Source: Caballeronia catudaia (GTDB lineage Bacteria > Pseudomonadota > Gammaproteobacteria > Burkholderiales > Burkholderiaceae). Taken from it: a stretch of DNA of 64,000 nt. Location of the stretch: assembly GCF_001544755.2 (NCBI RefSeq), contig NZ_FCOF02000016.1:88223-152222 (forward strand), read 5' to 3'. Both the position numbers and the translations under genes were made by a program. Every line of letters starts with the position of its first letter. Position 1 is the stretch's first letter. Below the pieces are notes generated by a model, which was not told the origin of the DNA, did not search any database, and saw only the letters and a program-made list of their open reading frames with translations. Shown here in pieces: positions 52,088 to 60,671 of this stretch.

Positions 52088-53434
52088 TCAATGTGCGTTC
52101 GCCGCGACGGCGTCGGGCGCGCGTTCCTGGCTCGTGCGTCCGATCGCGAAGGCGAGCGCGGCGGACATCAGCATCACCGCGCCGACGATCAGCATCGGCA
52201 CCTGATACGAGCCGGTCATGTCCTTCGCCATGCCGGTGACATACGGGGCGACGAAGCCCGCGAGATTGCCGACCGTGTTGATGAGCGCGATGCCCGCGGC
52301 CGCCGCGGCGCCCGACAGGAAGCGCGCCGGCAGCGCCCAGAAATTCGGCAGCGCGGAGAAGATCGCGCAGGCCGTCACGGTGATCACGGCGATGGTCGCG
52401 GCGGGCGAGCCCATTTGCAGCGCGAGCGGCACGCTCACCGCGCCGATCAGCGCGGGCACCGCGATATGCCACGAGCGCACGCCGCGCTTCGTCGCATCAC
52501 GGCTCCAGAGGAAGAGTGCGAAGGCGGCGGGCAGATAGGGAATCGCGGTGATCAAGCCCTTCTGGAACACGTTGAAGTGCGTGCCGAAGCGCGTTTCGAA
52601 GCCACCGATGATCGTCGGCAGGAAGAACGCCAGCGCATAGAGCCCATAGATCAGGCCGAAGTACATCAGCGCGAACAACCACACGCGTCCGCTCATCAGC
52701 GCGGCCATCGGATTGCCGTGGCCCCGCGCGCCCGATGCGCCCTTCGCGCGGTCCTCTTCTTCGAGGCGCGTGACGAGCCAGTCGCGTTCGGCGGGCGTGA
52801 GCCATTTGGCGTCGGCGGGTCTGTCGGTCAGATAGAACCACGCGATCACGCCGACGAGAATCGCCGGCACCGCGACGCCGAAGAACATGATGCGCCAGCC
52901 GGCGAGACCGAAGAGGCCGTGCGCTTCGATCAGGAGCGCGGCGAGCGGCGCGCCGATGACGATCGTGAGCGGCTGCGCGAGATAGAAGAGCGCGAGGATA
53001 TGGCTGCGATGCTTCGCCGGCACCCACATGCTGAGGAAGAGAATCGCGCCGGGAAAGAAGCCCGCTTCCGCGACGCCCAGCAGAAAGCGCAGCGTATAGA
53101 GGCCCCCGATGCTGCTGACCCACGTGAAGAGCAGCGCGACGATGCCCCACGTCACCATGATGCGCGCGAGCCAGCGGCGCGCGCCGAACTTGTGCAGCGC
53201 GAGATTGCTGGGAATTTCCAGCACGATATAGCCGATGAAGAACACGCCCGCCGCGAGGCCGAACTGCGCGGCGGTGAGGCCGAGATCCTTGGTCATCCCG
53301 TTCGGTCCGGCGAAGGAAATCGCGGTCCGGTCGAGAAAGTTGATGAAGAACATCAGCGCGACGAACGGCACGAGCCGCCACGACACTTTCCTGATCGCCG
53401 ATCGCTCGACGGACTGCGTTTCTGCAACGTTCAT
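52088..53434 (-). CDS. MFS transporter of the anion:cation symporter type, probable sugar-acid importer
   Basis: A 448-residue 12-helix transporter with the ACS-family start (VPFVALMFFINFLDRTAISFAGPNGMTKDLGLT) and ALHKFGARRWLARIMVTWG. Relatives import hexuronates, galactonate, tartrate and other sugar acids. GGAGGAGAC precedes ATG 53434. It is the first gene of the operon MFS - apnO - RuBisCO-like - kinase, so it probably imports D-apionate or a similar acid. No lactonase gene is nearby, which fits direct uptake of the acid (inference). Confidence 0.9.
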   Translation of the reverse strand: MNVAETQSVERSAIRKVSWRLVPFVALMFFINFLDRTAISFAGPNGMTKDLGLTAAQFGLAAGVFFIGYIVLEIPSNLALHKFGARRWLARIMVTWGIVALLFTWVSSIGGLYTLRFLLGVAEAGFFPGAILFLSMWVPAKHRSHILALFYLAQPLTIVIGAPLAALLIEAHGLFGLAGWRIMFFGVAVPAILVGVIAWFYLTDRPADAKWLTPAERDWLVTRLEEEDRAKGASGARGHGNPMAALMSGRVWLFALMYFGLIYGLYALAFFLPTIIGGFETRFGTHFNVFQKGLITAIPYLPAAFALFLWSRDATKRGVRSWHIAVPALIGAVSVPLALQMGSPAATIAVITVTACAIFSALPNFWALPARFLSGAAAAAGIALINTVGNLAGFVAPYVTGMAKDMTGSYQVPMLIVGAVMLMSAALAFAIGRTSQERAPDAVAANAH

Positions 53435-53819
53435 GTCTCCTCCAGGCGTAGCGCACGAGTGTGGTCAACCGGTGAGGTGAGTAGACCATCGCGCAAGGGA
53501 CGCGAGACATAGGGGGAAACGTGGGAATCGGTCGATTTTTTCTCACAGGGTGACGCGGGAAAATCACCGCTGCGCCGCGACAATGGGCGAATTCCTGCGC
53601 CTAAACCTCACATCGCTTGACGGCTGCCTCAGGTATTTCAACCGTTGAATTGTTCTTGATCGGCGGCTTCACGGTCTGGAACGCTCGCGGCATGGCCATT
53701 GACCTTCAGGTTCGAAGGCGTTGACGTCATCCTGGCGGACAAACGGACAAAGAGCGCTGTCGCGCCCTTTATCCCTTCCGAAGCGTCACCGACGTTCCAG
53801 CCCGCCCCGACGCGCACCA
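53435..53819. other. Intergenic region upstream of the sugar-acid operon
   Basis: This 385-nt stretch contains the promoter of the MFS-apnO operon and the 3' flank of the MHS transporter. It includes the hairpin listed at 53749-53770. No convincing coding frame was found. The part nearest the MFS start (53510-53560) is AT-richer, with a TTTTTTCTCAC stretch that may belong to the promoter. Confidence 0.45.
53749..53770 (-). terminator. Imperfect hairpin, possible terminator of the M20/MHS operon
   Basis: AAAGAGCGC at 53749-53757 and GCGCCCTTT at 53762-53770 pair with one mismatch around a 4-nt loop. On the minus strand it lies about 50 nt after the MHS transporter stop and ends in CTCTTTGTCC. 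The short T-run makes it a weak candidate. Confidence 0.4.
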
Positions 53820-55094
53820 TCACGCCGCGACGCGCATCTCCCTCGTTCCGCCCTTGCCCCGGCTCACCGCCGCCAGCGCCGCGAGGCTGATCACCGCCGT
53901 GAACATCATGTAGAAGCTCGGCGCCGCCTTGCTGCCGGTCGAGCTCAGCAGCCAGATGATGATCGCGGGCGTGAAACCGCCGAACACCGTCACGCCGATG
54001 TTGTAGCCGATCGACATGCCGGTCGCGCGCGTCGACACCGGAAAAATCTCCGACATCAGCGCCGGCAGCGCGCCAAAATAGATCGCCTTGAGCAGCGCCA
54101 GCCACGCGACGAGCGCAAACAGCGCGGGCACCGACACATGCGACACGACATACGCGAACGCCGGATAGCCCGTCACGAACAACAGCAACGCCGCCGTCGA
54201 CATCTGCTTCACGCGGCCGATCTTGTCGGAGAGATGGCCCGCGAACGGTGTCACGAACGTCAGCATGAACCCTGCGACCATGCTCGCCGCGAAACCGGTC
54301 GATGCGTCCAGCTGCAGCTCGCGGATCGCGAACGTCGGCACGTACTGCAGCAGATAGTTCACCGCCGTCGACACCGTCAGCGCGCCGATCGAAATCAGCA
54401 GCAAGGTCTTCTGCCGCGCGAAGACATCGCGGACCGGCGTCGCCGTGTGCTCGGCTTCCGTGTAGTCGGTCGCGTCTTCGAGATAGCGGCGCAGGAACAA
54501 GCCCGCCGGCCCGATCAGCAAGCCGAAGAAGAACGGAATGCGCCAGCCCCACGCGGCCAGGTCCGTGGCGGGCATCAGCTTGGCGAGCGCGAAGCCGAAC
54601 AGCGACGCGAGCAAGGTCGCAAGCCCTTGCGTCGCGAATTGCCAGCTCGCGAGCAGGCCGCGCCGGTCGGGTGCGTGCTCGATCAGCATCGCCGTCGAAG
54701 GACCGAATTCGCCGCCCGCGGAGAAGCCTTGAATCAGCCGCGCGATGAATACGCCCGCCGGCGCGACCAGCCCGATCGATGCATAAGGCGGAATCACCGC
54801 GATGATCGCCGTGCCGATCATCATCAGGCCCACCGACATCATCAGCGCCGCCTTGCGTCCGCGCTTGTCCGCGTAAGCGCCGAGCACCATGCCGCCGATC
54901 GGGCGCACGAGATAGGACGCGCCGAACGAGCCGAACGTGAGCAGCATCGACGCCGTCTCGTTCGCGGCCGGGAAGAAGTTCTTCGCGATATACACCGCGA
55001 AAAACGCATAGATCGCGATATCGAACCATTCGAGCGCGTTGCCGACCGAAGTCGCGAGCACGATCTGCGTCAGGCTCAGAGGCTTTTTGTTCAT
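53820..55094 (-). CDS. MHS-family MFS transporter (metabolite:H+ symporter)
   Basis: A 424-residue transporter starting SLTQIVLATSVGNALEWFDIAIYAFFAVYIAKNFF, the typical MHS opening. It has GAYADKRGRKAALMMS after helix 2, RLIQGFSAGGEFGPSTAMLIEHAP and GRVKQMS later. MHS members take up dicarboxylates, 2-oxoglutarate, proline/betaine, shikimate or citrate. It lies 29 nt downstream of the M20 peptidase gene in the same direction and probably imports that enzyme's substrate or product. A divergent LysR lies beyond the peptidase. The ribosome binding site is weak, so translation may depend on the upstream gene. Confidence 0.92.
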   Translation of the reverse strand: MNKKPLSLTQIVLATSVGNALEWFDIAIYAFFAVYIAKNFFPAANETASMLLTFGSFGASYLVRPIGGMVLGAYADKRGRKAALMMSVGLMMIGTAIIAVIPPYASIGLVAPAGVFIARLIQGFSAGGEFGPSTAMLIEHAPDRRGLLASWQFATQGLATLLASLFGFALAKLMPATDLAAWGWRIPFFFGLLIGPAGLFLRRYLEDATDYTEAEHTATPVRDVFARQKTLLLISIGALTVSTAVNYLLQYVPTFAIRELQLDASTGFAASMVAGFMLTFVTPFAGHLSDKIGRVKQMSTAALLLFVTGYPAFAYVVSHVSVPALFALVAWLALLKAIYFGALPALMSEIFPVSTRATGMSIGYNIGVTVFGGFTPAIIIWLLSSTGSKAAPSFYMMFTAVISLAALAAVSRGKGGTREMRVAA

Positions 55095-55123
55095 GATGTC
55101 AGCGTGTCATGAGTAGCGGTTGA

Positions 55124-56542
55124 TCAATGCGCGTCGCGCATGGCGATGATTGCAGCGGTCTTCTCGCCGAGATCCCACCAGAGGCCCGCCATCACGCCGA
55201 GCGATTCACGCATCACGGGTGCGAGCACATGTTCGTTCGGCGCGTGCTGATTGCACGCGGGATACGAATGCGGCACCCAGAGCGTAGGCAGCCCGAGCGT
55301 CTTGGCGAAGACATCGTTGGGCACCGTGCCGCCCAGGTTCGGCAACAACGCGGGCTTCTTGCCGGTCGTCGCGCGCATCGAATCGAGCGCCCAGCGCACC
55401 CAGGGATCGTCGAGATCGAGGCGCGTCGCGGGCGTGCCGCGCGTCGCTTCGACCTTCACTTCGTCGAAGCCATGTTCGGTGAAATGACGCTCCAGATGCG
55501 TCTGCACGTTCTCCCAATCCGTGCCGACCACGAAGCGCAACTGGCACACCGCTTTTGCAAAAGGCGGGATTGCGTTGACGGGCGCATCGGCGTTGCCGGA
55601 TTTCATCGCGAGCACTTCGAGCGCGTTCCAGCCGATCACGCGCTCGGTCGGCGTGAGGCCCGGCTCGCCCCACGCCGGATCGATCTCGGGCGAGCTGTCG
55701 TCGCGGCCGAGTTCGATATCGGCGAGGGCTTCGCGCACGGCCTGCGAAATCGGCGGCGGCCGCAATCCAACGACTGCGATACGCCCGTTTCGATCGACGA
55801 GACTCGCGATCGCATGCGACAGCACGACCGCCGGATTACGCAGCACGCCGCCCCAATTGCCCGAATGATGACCGCCTTCGCGCAGCTTCACGGTCAGCTC
55901 GAACGGCACGCCGCCGCGTGAGCCGAGAAAGAGCGTCGGACGCTCAGCGGACACGCGCGGCCCATCGGAGGCGATGAACACGTCCGCCGCGAGCGCGTCC
56001 GCGTGCGCGGCGCAGACCTCGTTCAGCCCCGGCGAGCCGATCTCTTCCCCGGTCTCGAAGATCACTTTCACGTTGTAGCCGAGCCGGCCTTCGCGCGCCG
56101 CCAGCACCGCCGCGAGCGCCGCGAAATTGACCGAGTGCTGCCCCTTGTTGTCGGCGGTGCCACGGCCGTACCAGCGGTCTTCGTCGACGACGATGTCCCA
56201 CGGCTTCAGGCCCGCGCGCCATTGCTCGTCGTAGCCGCGCACGACATCGCCGTGACCGTAGGTGAGCACGGTCGGCAAGTCGTCGGACTCGTGGCGTTCG
56301 GCGATGAGAAACGGCGGCCCGCCCGCCACCGGGTTGTCCACGATGCGCGCGGTGAAGCCGAGAGGCGCGAGCGTGTCGCTGACTTCGTCGGTGAGATAGG
56401 CGTGCAGCGCGGGATTCGCGCCGTTCTGGCTTTCGGTGCGAAACGCGACGCGGCGCTGCAGGTCCGCGAAAAACGCGCCCGAATCGAACGCTTTACAGGC
56501 GATGGCGATGGCGGTTTCACGAGTGTTCTGAGGTTCTTTCAC
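55124..56542 (-). CDS. M20-family metallopeptidase
   Basis: A 472-residue zinc hydrolase. Metal ligands appear as YGHGDVV (His and Asp of the first site), GRGTADNKGQ with the bridging Asp, FETGEEIGSPG with the Glu pair, and WVPHSYPACNQHAPNEH with the late His. A lid/dimerisation domain begins near HHSGNWGG. M20 members cleave dipeptides, N-acyl amino acids or carbamoyl groups. The start is GTG 56542 with GGGAGA upstream. Paired with an MHS transporter and a LysR, it probably releases an amino acid or acid from an imported conjugate (inference). Confidence 0.9.
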   Translation of the reverse strand: MKEPQNTRETAIAIACKAFDSGAFFADLQRRVAFRTESQNGANPALHAYLTDEVSDTLAPLGFTARIVDNPVAGGPPFLIAERHESDDLPTVLTYGHGDVVRGYDEQWRAGLKPWDIVVDEDRWYGRGTADNKGQHSVNFAALAAVLAAREGRLGYNVKVIFETGEEIGSPGLNEVCAAHADALAADVFIASDGPRVSAERPTLFLGSRGGVPFELTVKLREGGHHSGNWGGVLRNPAVVLSHAIASLVDRNGRIAVVGLRPPPISQAVREALADIELGRDDSSPEIDPAWGEPGLTPTERVIGWNALEVLAMKSGNADAPVNAIPPFAKAVCQLRFVVGTDWENVQTHLERHFTEHGFDEVKVEATRGTPATRLDLDDPWVRWALDSMRATTGKKPALLPNLGGTVPNDVFAKTLGLPTLWVPHSYPACNQHAPNEHVLAPVMRESLGVMAGLWWDLGEKTAAIIAMRDAH

Positions 56543-56628
56543 GACGTCTCCCGGCTGTTATGACTTGCAATTCCAGCCAGTCTAGAAACGCCAAAAATTC
56601 GCGACAATTTCAAATTTTGCCGATAGCA

Positions 56629-56643
56629 TTGCCAAAAAGGCAA
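56629..56643. promoter_or_regulatory. Palindrome in the M20/LysR divergent promoter
   Basis: TTGCC-AAAAA-GGCAA at 56629-56643 is a perfect 5+5 inverted repeat with a 5-nt centre. It fits the T-N11-A LysR box. It lies 18 nt before the LysR GTG start and 86 nt from the M20 start, in an AT-rich spacer that also contains AATTTCAAATT. Confidence 0.5.
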
Positions 56644-56660
56644 CGCTCGGGGGAGGCATC

Positions 56661-57596
56661 GTGCTGCACGGCATCGCACTCAGATACTTCGTGGAGGTCG
56701 CGCGCTCGGGCTCGCTCGCGGCGGCATCGGAACAACTGCATGTCGCGGTGTCGGCCATCAGCCGCCAGATCGCGAAGCTGGAGGAACAGGCGGGCACGCC
56801 GCTTTTCGAGCGCATGCCGCGCGGCATGATCCTGACGGAAGCGGGCGAGTTGCTCGTACAGCACGCGCGCCGCGCGTTGATGGATGGCGACGCCGTGCTC
56901 GACGAAATCTCGGACATGCATGCGATCGGGCGCGGCATCGTGCGTATCGGCTGCACGGAGGGCTTTACGCGCTGCTTTCTGCCGAGCGTGATGGCGGCGC
57001 ATTATCGCGCGTATCCGCGCACGCGCTTCGTGATGCGTTCCGGTACGCCCGGCCAGGTCGAGCATTGGGTGGCGAGCGGCGAGGTCGATGTGGCCCTCGC
57101 GTTCTCGACATCGACATCGACGGCATTGAGCATCGAATACAGCGTGAAGGCGCCGGTCTGCGCGCTGCTGCCGCCGACGCATCCGTTAGCGGGCAAAACG
57201 AGCCTCACGCTCGATGAGATTCTCCAGTACCCCACCGCCGTGCTAGATCGCGGCACCACCGTGCGCCAACTGGTCGACTGGTGCTGCTCGGCGCGCGGCG
57301 TGCATCTGGAGCCGGTGCTGGCGAGCAACAACTCCAGCGCGATGCATCACTTCGCGGCGCTCACCGGCGCGATCACGCTCGGCAGCGCCGTCGCGCTCGA
57401 AGGCGATCCCGGGCCGCCGACGCTCGTCGCCACGCCTATCGACGAGCCGTTGCTCAACGAGCGTCTGTTGCAGGTCACGGTCATGCGCGAGCGCCGCCTG
57501 CCGCCTGCCGTCGATCAGTTCTTGAAGTCGCTGACGAACGCGCTGCGCGAGAGTCTCGGCAAGCCCGTGGCGCGTGCCAGGAAGAAAAAGCGTTGA
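56661..57596 (+). CDS. LysR-family regulator divergent from the M20/MHS operon
   Basis: A 311-residue LysR regulator with its helix-turn-helix near residues 8-65 (LRYFVEVARSGSLAAASEQLHVAVSAISRQIAKLEE) and an effector domain ending in a basic ARARKKKR tail. The start is GTG 56661 with GGGGGAGG upstream. It is divergent from the M20 gene across 118 nt that includes a perfect TTGCC/GGCAA palindrome. That is the expected layout for control of the M20-MHS operon. Its 3' end converges on the VOC gene with a 4-nt gap. Confidence 0.93.
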   Translation: MLHGIALRYFVEVARSGSLAAASEQLHVAVSAISRQIAKLEEQAGTPLFERMPRGMILTEAGELLVQHARRALMDGDAVLDEISDMHAIGRGIVRIGCTEGFTRCFLPSVMAAHYRAYPRTRFVMRSGTPGQVEHWVASGEVDVALAFSTSTSTALSIEYSVKAPVCALLPPTHPLAGKTSLTLDEILQYPTAVLDRGTTVRQLVDWCCSARGVHLEPVLASNNSSAMHHFAALTGAITLGSAVALEGDPGPPTLVATPIDEPLLNERLLQVTVMRERRLPPAVDQFLKSLTNALRESLGKPVARARKKKR

Positions 57597-57600
57597 GGCT

Positions 57601-57981
57601 TCACTGCGTGGCGACCCACCACCTCGTGCCGGCGGCATCGCGAAAGCCGCCACGGAAGTCGTCGTCGTCGCGCTTGCGCGTCGGCGTCTGCACGCTTTGC
57701 GCTCCGTTCTGCATCGCGCGATCGTAGACGGCTTGCGCATCGCGCACATAGACGTGGATATGCGGCCCCGCCGACTGATGACCGGCCGCGCCGCCGCCGA
57801 TCATCACGATGCTGTCGTCGATGCGTACTTCGGCGTGCATCAGCGAGCCATCGGGGCGGTCGAAGCGACGGACCAATGCCCCGTCGAAGACGCGTTCGAG
57901 AAACGCGATGATCGTTTCCGCGTTCTCGCAGATGAGATAAGGGCTGACGGAGGGATAGTTCGCGGGTTTCCAGCCGGTCAT
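57601..57981 (-). CDS. VOC-superfamily protein (glyoxalase/bleomycin resistance type)
   Basis: A 126-residue protein with two beta-alpha-beta-beta-beta units. Recognisable parts are VSPYLICENAETIIAFLERVFDGALV, LMHAEVRIDDSIVMIGG, HIHVYVRDAQAVYDRAMQNGA and FRDAAGTRWWVATQ, a PhnB-like pattern. Such proteins may bind metals or sequester and modify small molecules; many are annotated as fosfomycin- or bleomycin-resistance-like without proof. AGGAAA precedes ATG 57981. It stands alone. Confidence 0.85.
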   Translation of the reverse strand: MTGWKPANYPSVSPYLICENAETIIAFLERVFDGALVRRFDRPDGSLMHAEVRIDDSIVMIGGGAAGHQSAGPHIHVYVRDAQAVYDRAMQNGAQSVQTPTRKRDDDDFRGGFRDAAGTRWWVATQ

Positions 57982-58055
57982 ATATGTTTCCTGAATCGCG
58001 CTGTGGAAGTATCAGCGTAGCGCAAAGGCGCATTCCCGGATCCACCCTGCGCAAG

Positions 58056-58544
58056 TTACTCGCGGCCTCGGCTATCTGGTGCGATTGCAGGATCGTGACA
58101 GAGGCGGTCACATCCTCCTTCACAAACGGGCAGAAGACCTATCGTCGTGCGTCTGAAGTGCTCGTACTGTTCCGGCGTCTCTCCCCGACGCTCCTGCAAA
58201 ACCTGAGGATCATAAAATATGTTCTCCTCTTTCAAGCCAAGCTGCATCAGGTAAGCCTTGATCATCTTTCCCCTTGCGTTGGCAAGACTCGCGGCCCGGT
58301 GCTCGCTCGCAAGGGCCGGACTGATGATTTCCGCTTTGATATCGACACCGGTCACGCTCCTCCAATCCCTCGCCCGGATAACCATTTGAGCAACTTCAAC
58401 GCGTGCCGCATTGCCGATGTCGACGGTATTCAAGGGAATGGTTACGTCAAGCATTTGCGAGAATGTACAAGCACATGCAGGCATCGCATGGCACAGAATC
58501 AGCATGAATCCGGCTCGAACGACCGATTGCTTCAGCTTTTCCAT
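58056..58544 (-). CDS. Exported OmpA-like small protein, partner of the M35-type peptidase
   Basis: A 162-residue precursor with a hydrophobic N-terminus ending in MPACACTFS, a likely Sec signal with several Cys. The mature part (VEVAQMVIRA, then SLANARGKMIKAYLMQLGLKEENIF) resembles the C-terminal OmpA-like peptidoglycan-binding fold, where ANARAxAVxxYLxxxGI is common, although the usual peptidoglycan-binding Asp/Arg pair is not clear. Further Cys residues near the C-terminus may form disulfides. It overlaps the end of the M35-type gene by 13 nt. It could be a periplasmic immunity or accessory protein for that enzyme (inference). Base composition is AT-rich for this window. Confidence 0.65.
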   Translation of the reverse strand: MEKLKQSVVRAGFMLILCHAMPACACTFSQMLDVTIPLNTVDIGNAARVEVAQMVIRARDWRSVTGVDIKAEIISPALASEHRAASLANARGKMIKAYLMQLGLKEENIFYDPQVLQERRGETPEQYEHFRRTTIGLLPVCEGGCDRLCHDPAIAPDSRGRE

Positions 58545-59221
58545 AGCCGCCCATCCGGGTCGAGATCAAGGCCCTCGAAGTGGGCGATATAGCAAGCAAT
58601 GCTGTCAGCGTTATTCAAAGACTCCTCGCTGTGCGCTCGCGCCCAATACTTTAGTCCGCTAGCCCACCCGTATGCATTATCAAGGGAATCGAACGCATCA
58701 ACGTAATGAGTACATTCATGAAGCAGCACCTTCAGCTTGCAATTGGTATGGAGATCCGCTGACGGGAGCGTACAGAAATGCGAGTAGAACTGAATGATGC
58801 GCTTCTGTGAATCAGGCTTGCATACCGCTGCATCGTTGCTTCCCATATCGGCGACGGGGACGCAGCTTAGCGATTTGCCTAGCTCATCGTCGTAACGAAT
58901 CATGTTCTCCGGCGTCAACTCACGAAGAACCGATTGAAGCCTTGGCAATCCTTCCAGCAAAGTTTTACGCGTGCCTTCGTCCGATTTTCCGAACCACGTC
59001 TGCACACGCTCTTTCTCCCTCACCCAGACCGTCGCGAGCGCGATAATTCGGTCGTCGATCATTTTCACCGCGATATCGCGCAATCTCATCATGAGTTTTC
59101 GAAACTGCGCGTTCGTCATATTCGGGCAGATCGGCGTGGTGTTGATGAACACGGTCACAGTCGATCCCTCGATCGTGTTCGTAGTCGTTCTTGCGACGGT
59201 TATCCATTCTTGTTCGGACAT
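58532..59221 (-). CDS. M35-type (aspzincin) metallopeptidase domain protein, candidate toxin
   Basis: A 229-residue protein without signal peptide. Its catalytic segment is HECTHYVD at residues 168-175 followed by SLDNAYG. Against the aspzincin pattern HExxH plus D-x-x-Y-G, the spacing matches exactly: zinc ligands His168, His172 and Asp181, with Tyr184-Gly185. The later NNADSIACYI is like the conserved NADSY region of lysine-specific metallo-endopeptidases. GGGAAG precedes ATG 59221. Bacterial M35 domains without signal peptides occur as specialised secreted (for example type VI) effectors; no secretion genes are here. Local GC is ~43-47% in sampled lines, well below the flanks, suggesting transfer. 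Confidence 0.78.
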   Translation of the reverse strand: MSEQEWITVARTTTNTIEGSTVTVFINTTPICPNMTNAQFRKLMMRLRDIAVKMIDDRIIALATVWVREKERVQTWFGKSDEGTRKTLLEGLPRLQSVLRELTPENMIRYDDELGKSLSCVPVADMGSNDAAVCKPDSQKRIIQFYSHFCTLPSADLHTNCKLKVLLHECTHYVDAFDSLDNAYGWASGLKYWARAHSEESLNNADSIACYIAHFEGLDLDPDGRLWKS

Positions 59222-59378
59222 TATTTGGACTTCCCTTGCGTGCGGTCGAAACGCCTCTACGACGCGTTGTATGTTCGTTCACCCTATGCGAAGGGACCGC
59301 AATTCCTGATCCCTCGCGAAGAAGCGCCGGGCGCAAGCACGCCCGGCGCAAGACCAGCAGTTAATAAGCTCTACGGCT

Positions 59379-60647
59379 TCAAACGCCTTCCACCACATCC
59401 TCATCGTCCAGTTTCTTCGACACCGCCTTCGGCATCTCGGGCGTCGCCTTTGGCGCGGGCTCGAACCGGTGCACGTCATGCGTGACGAAACCGAGATCGT
59501 GGCTCGGCACGTCGAACCACTCCGGATGGCCGAACGAGCGTCGAATGTCTTCCAGTCCGCTTTCCCAGTGCTCGCCCATCGTGTCGATGCTGAACTCGTA
59601 GTCCTTGTAGTGCCCTTCGAAGAACTTGTTCTTGTAGATGAGATGCACGACATTCACCGCGCCGCCATCGGCGACTTTCTGCGCTTCGCGCAATAGCGGG
59701 GTGGAGCGGCGCGTCTTCTCGGGAATATGCTCGAGCAGTTCCTTGATGAGCCGTGAATGCTTGCGGTTATGCGCCAGGAAATCGGTGATCGCGCGGGTTC
59801 TGCTCGAATATTGAATGTCCTTGGTGCGCTCGCTCACATCGAGAAAATCGCCCGGCAGTGTGCCGCGCGCGCTCCACAGGTCCACCTGAAACACGAGCGT
59901 GTCCTTGCGCTGACAGTCGCGGATGATCTCGGTCAACGGTGTATTCGATACGAGTCCGCCGTCCCAATAGAATTCGCCGTCGATCTCGACTGCCGGAAAG
60001 CCCGGCGGCAACGCGCCCGACGCCATGAAATGCTCGGGCGCAAGACGCATCCTCGTGTTGTCGAAGTAGACGAGATTGCCGTTGCGCACGTTCACCGCGC
60101 CCACGGACACGCGCATGTCGCCATCGTTGATGCGGTCGAAATCGGCATATTGCAGCAGTGTCGATCGCAAGGCGGACGTGTCGTAATAGCTCACCTCGCT
60201 CGGCCGCTTGCTCCGCGGACGCGCGGAAAAATCAGGGATCTCCACGCGTGGCGAGTAGAAGCCCTTCTGCCCCTGACTCACCGCACGCAAGGCCGCCCAC
60301 ATGCTCGAGAACTTGCGGCTTAGATTGGCGAAGCCGAACGCGGCGGGCAGGTAGGCGCCCACGTTTCCAACCAGATCCGCAGGCTGGCAGACCGTGCCCC
60401 AGAAGCCGCGCAGCGCGGCCACGCGATCCTCCGGCGCGTTGCCCGCGATGATCGCGGTATTCAACGCGCCAATGGAAATGCCCGATGTCCACGTCGGCTC
60501 GACGCCGACTTCGGCAAGCCCTTCGAACACGCCTGCCTGATACGAACCCAGCGCGCCGCCGCCTTGCAGCACGAGGCAAACCTCATCGTAGTCCGGCAGC
60601 GCGACGTGGTTCGGCTGTGTGAGTGTGTTGCGTTGACTGCGGCGCAT
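59379..60647 (-). CDS. Patatin-like phospholipase family protein (PHB-associated)
   Basis: A 422-residue serine hydrolase. The patatin motifs are LVLQGGGALGSYQAGVFEGL (oxyanion loop), SGISIGALN with the catalytic Ser, and YWDGGLVSNTP with the catalytic Asp. A C-terminal DUF3734-like region includes KDYEFSIDTMGEHWESGLEDI. AAGGAGAG precedes ATG 60647. It lies 24 nt downstream of 3-hydroxybutyrate dehydrogenase and after acetoacetate decarboxylase, an arrangement seen in polyhydroxybutyrate-storing Burkholderiaceae. It may release lipids or act on PHB granules (inference). No signal peptide. Confidence 0.9.
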   Translation of the reverse strand: MRRSQRNTLTQPNHVALPDYDEVCLVLQGGGALGSYQAGVFEGLAEVGVEPTWTSGISIGALNTAIIAGNAPEDRVAALRGFWGTVCQPADLVGNVGAYLPAAFGFANLSRKFSSMWAALRAVSQGQKGFYSPRVEIPDFSARPRSKRPSEVSYYDTSALRSTLLQYADFDRINDGDMRVSVGAVNVRNGNLVYFDNTRMRLAPEHFMASGALPPGFPAVEIDGEFYWDGGLVSNTPLTEIIRDCQRKDTLVFQVDLWSARGTLPGDFLDVSERTKDIQYSSRTRAITDFLAHNRKHSRLIKELLEHIPEKTRRSTPLLREAQKVADGGAVNVVHLIYKNKFFEGHYKDYEFSIDTMGEHWESGLEDIRRSFGHPEWFDVPSHDLGFVTHDVHRFEPAPKATPEMPKAVSKKLDDEDVVEGV

Positions 60648-60671
60648 GGGCTCTCCTTATCGTTTTATCGT

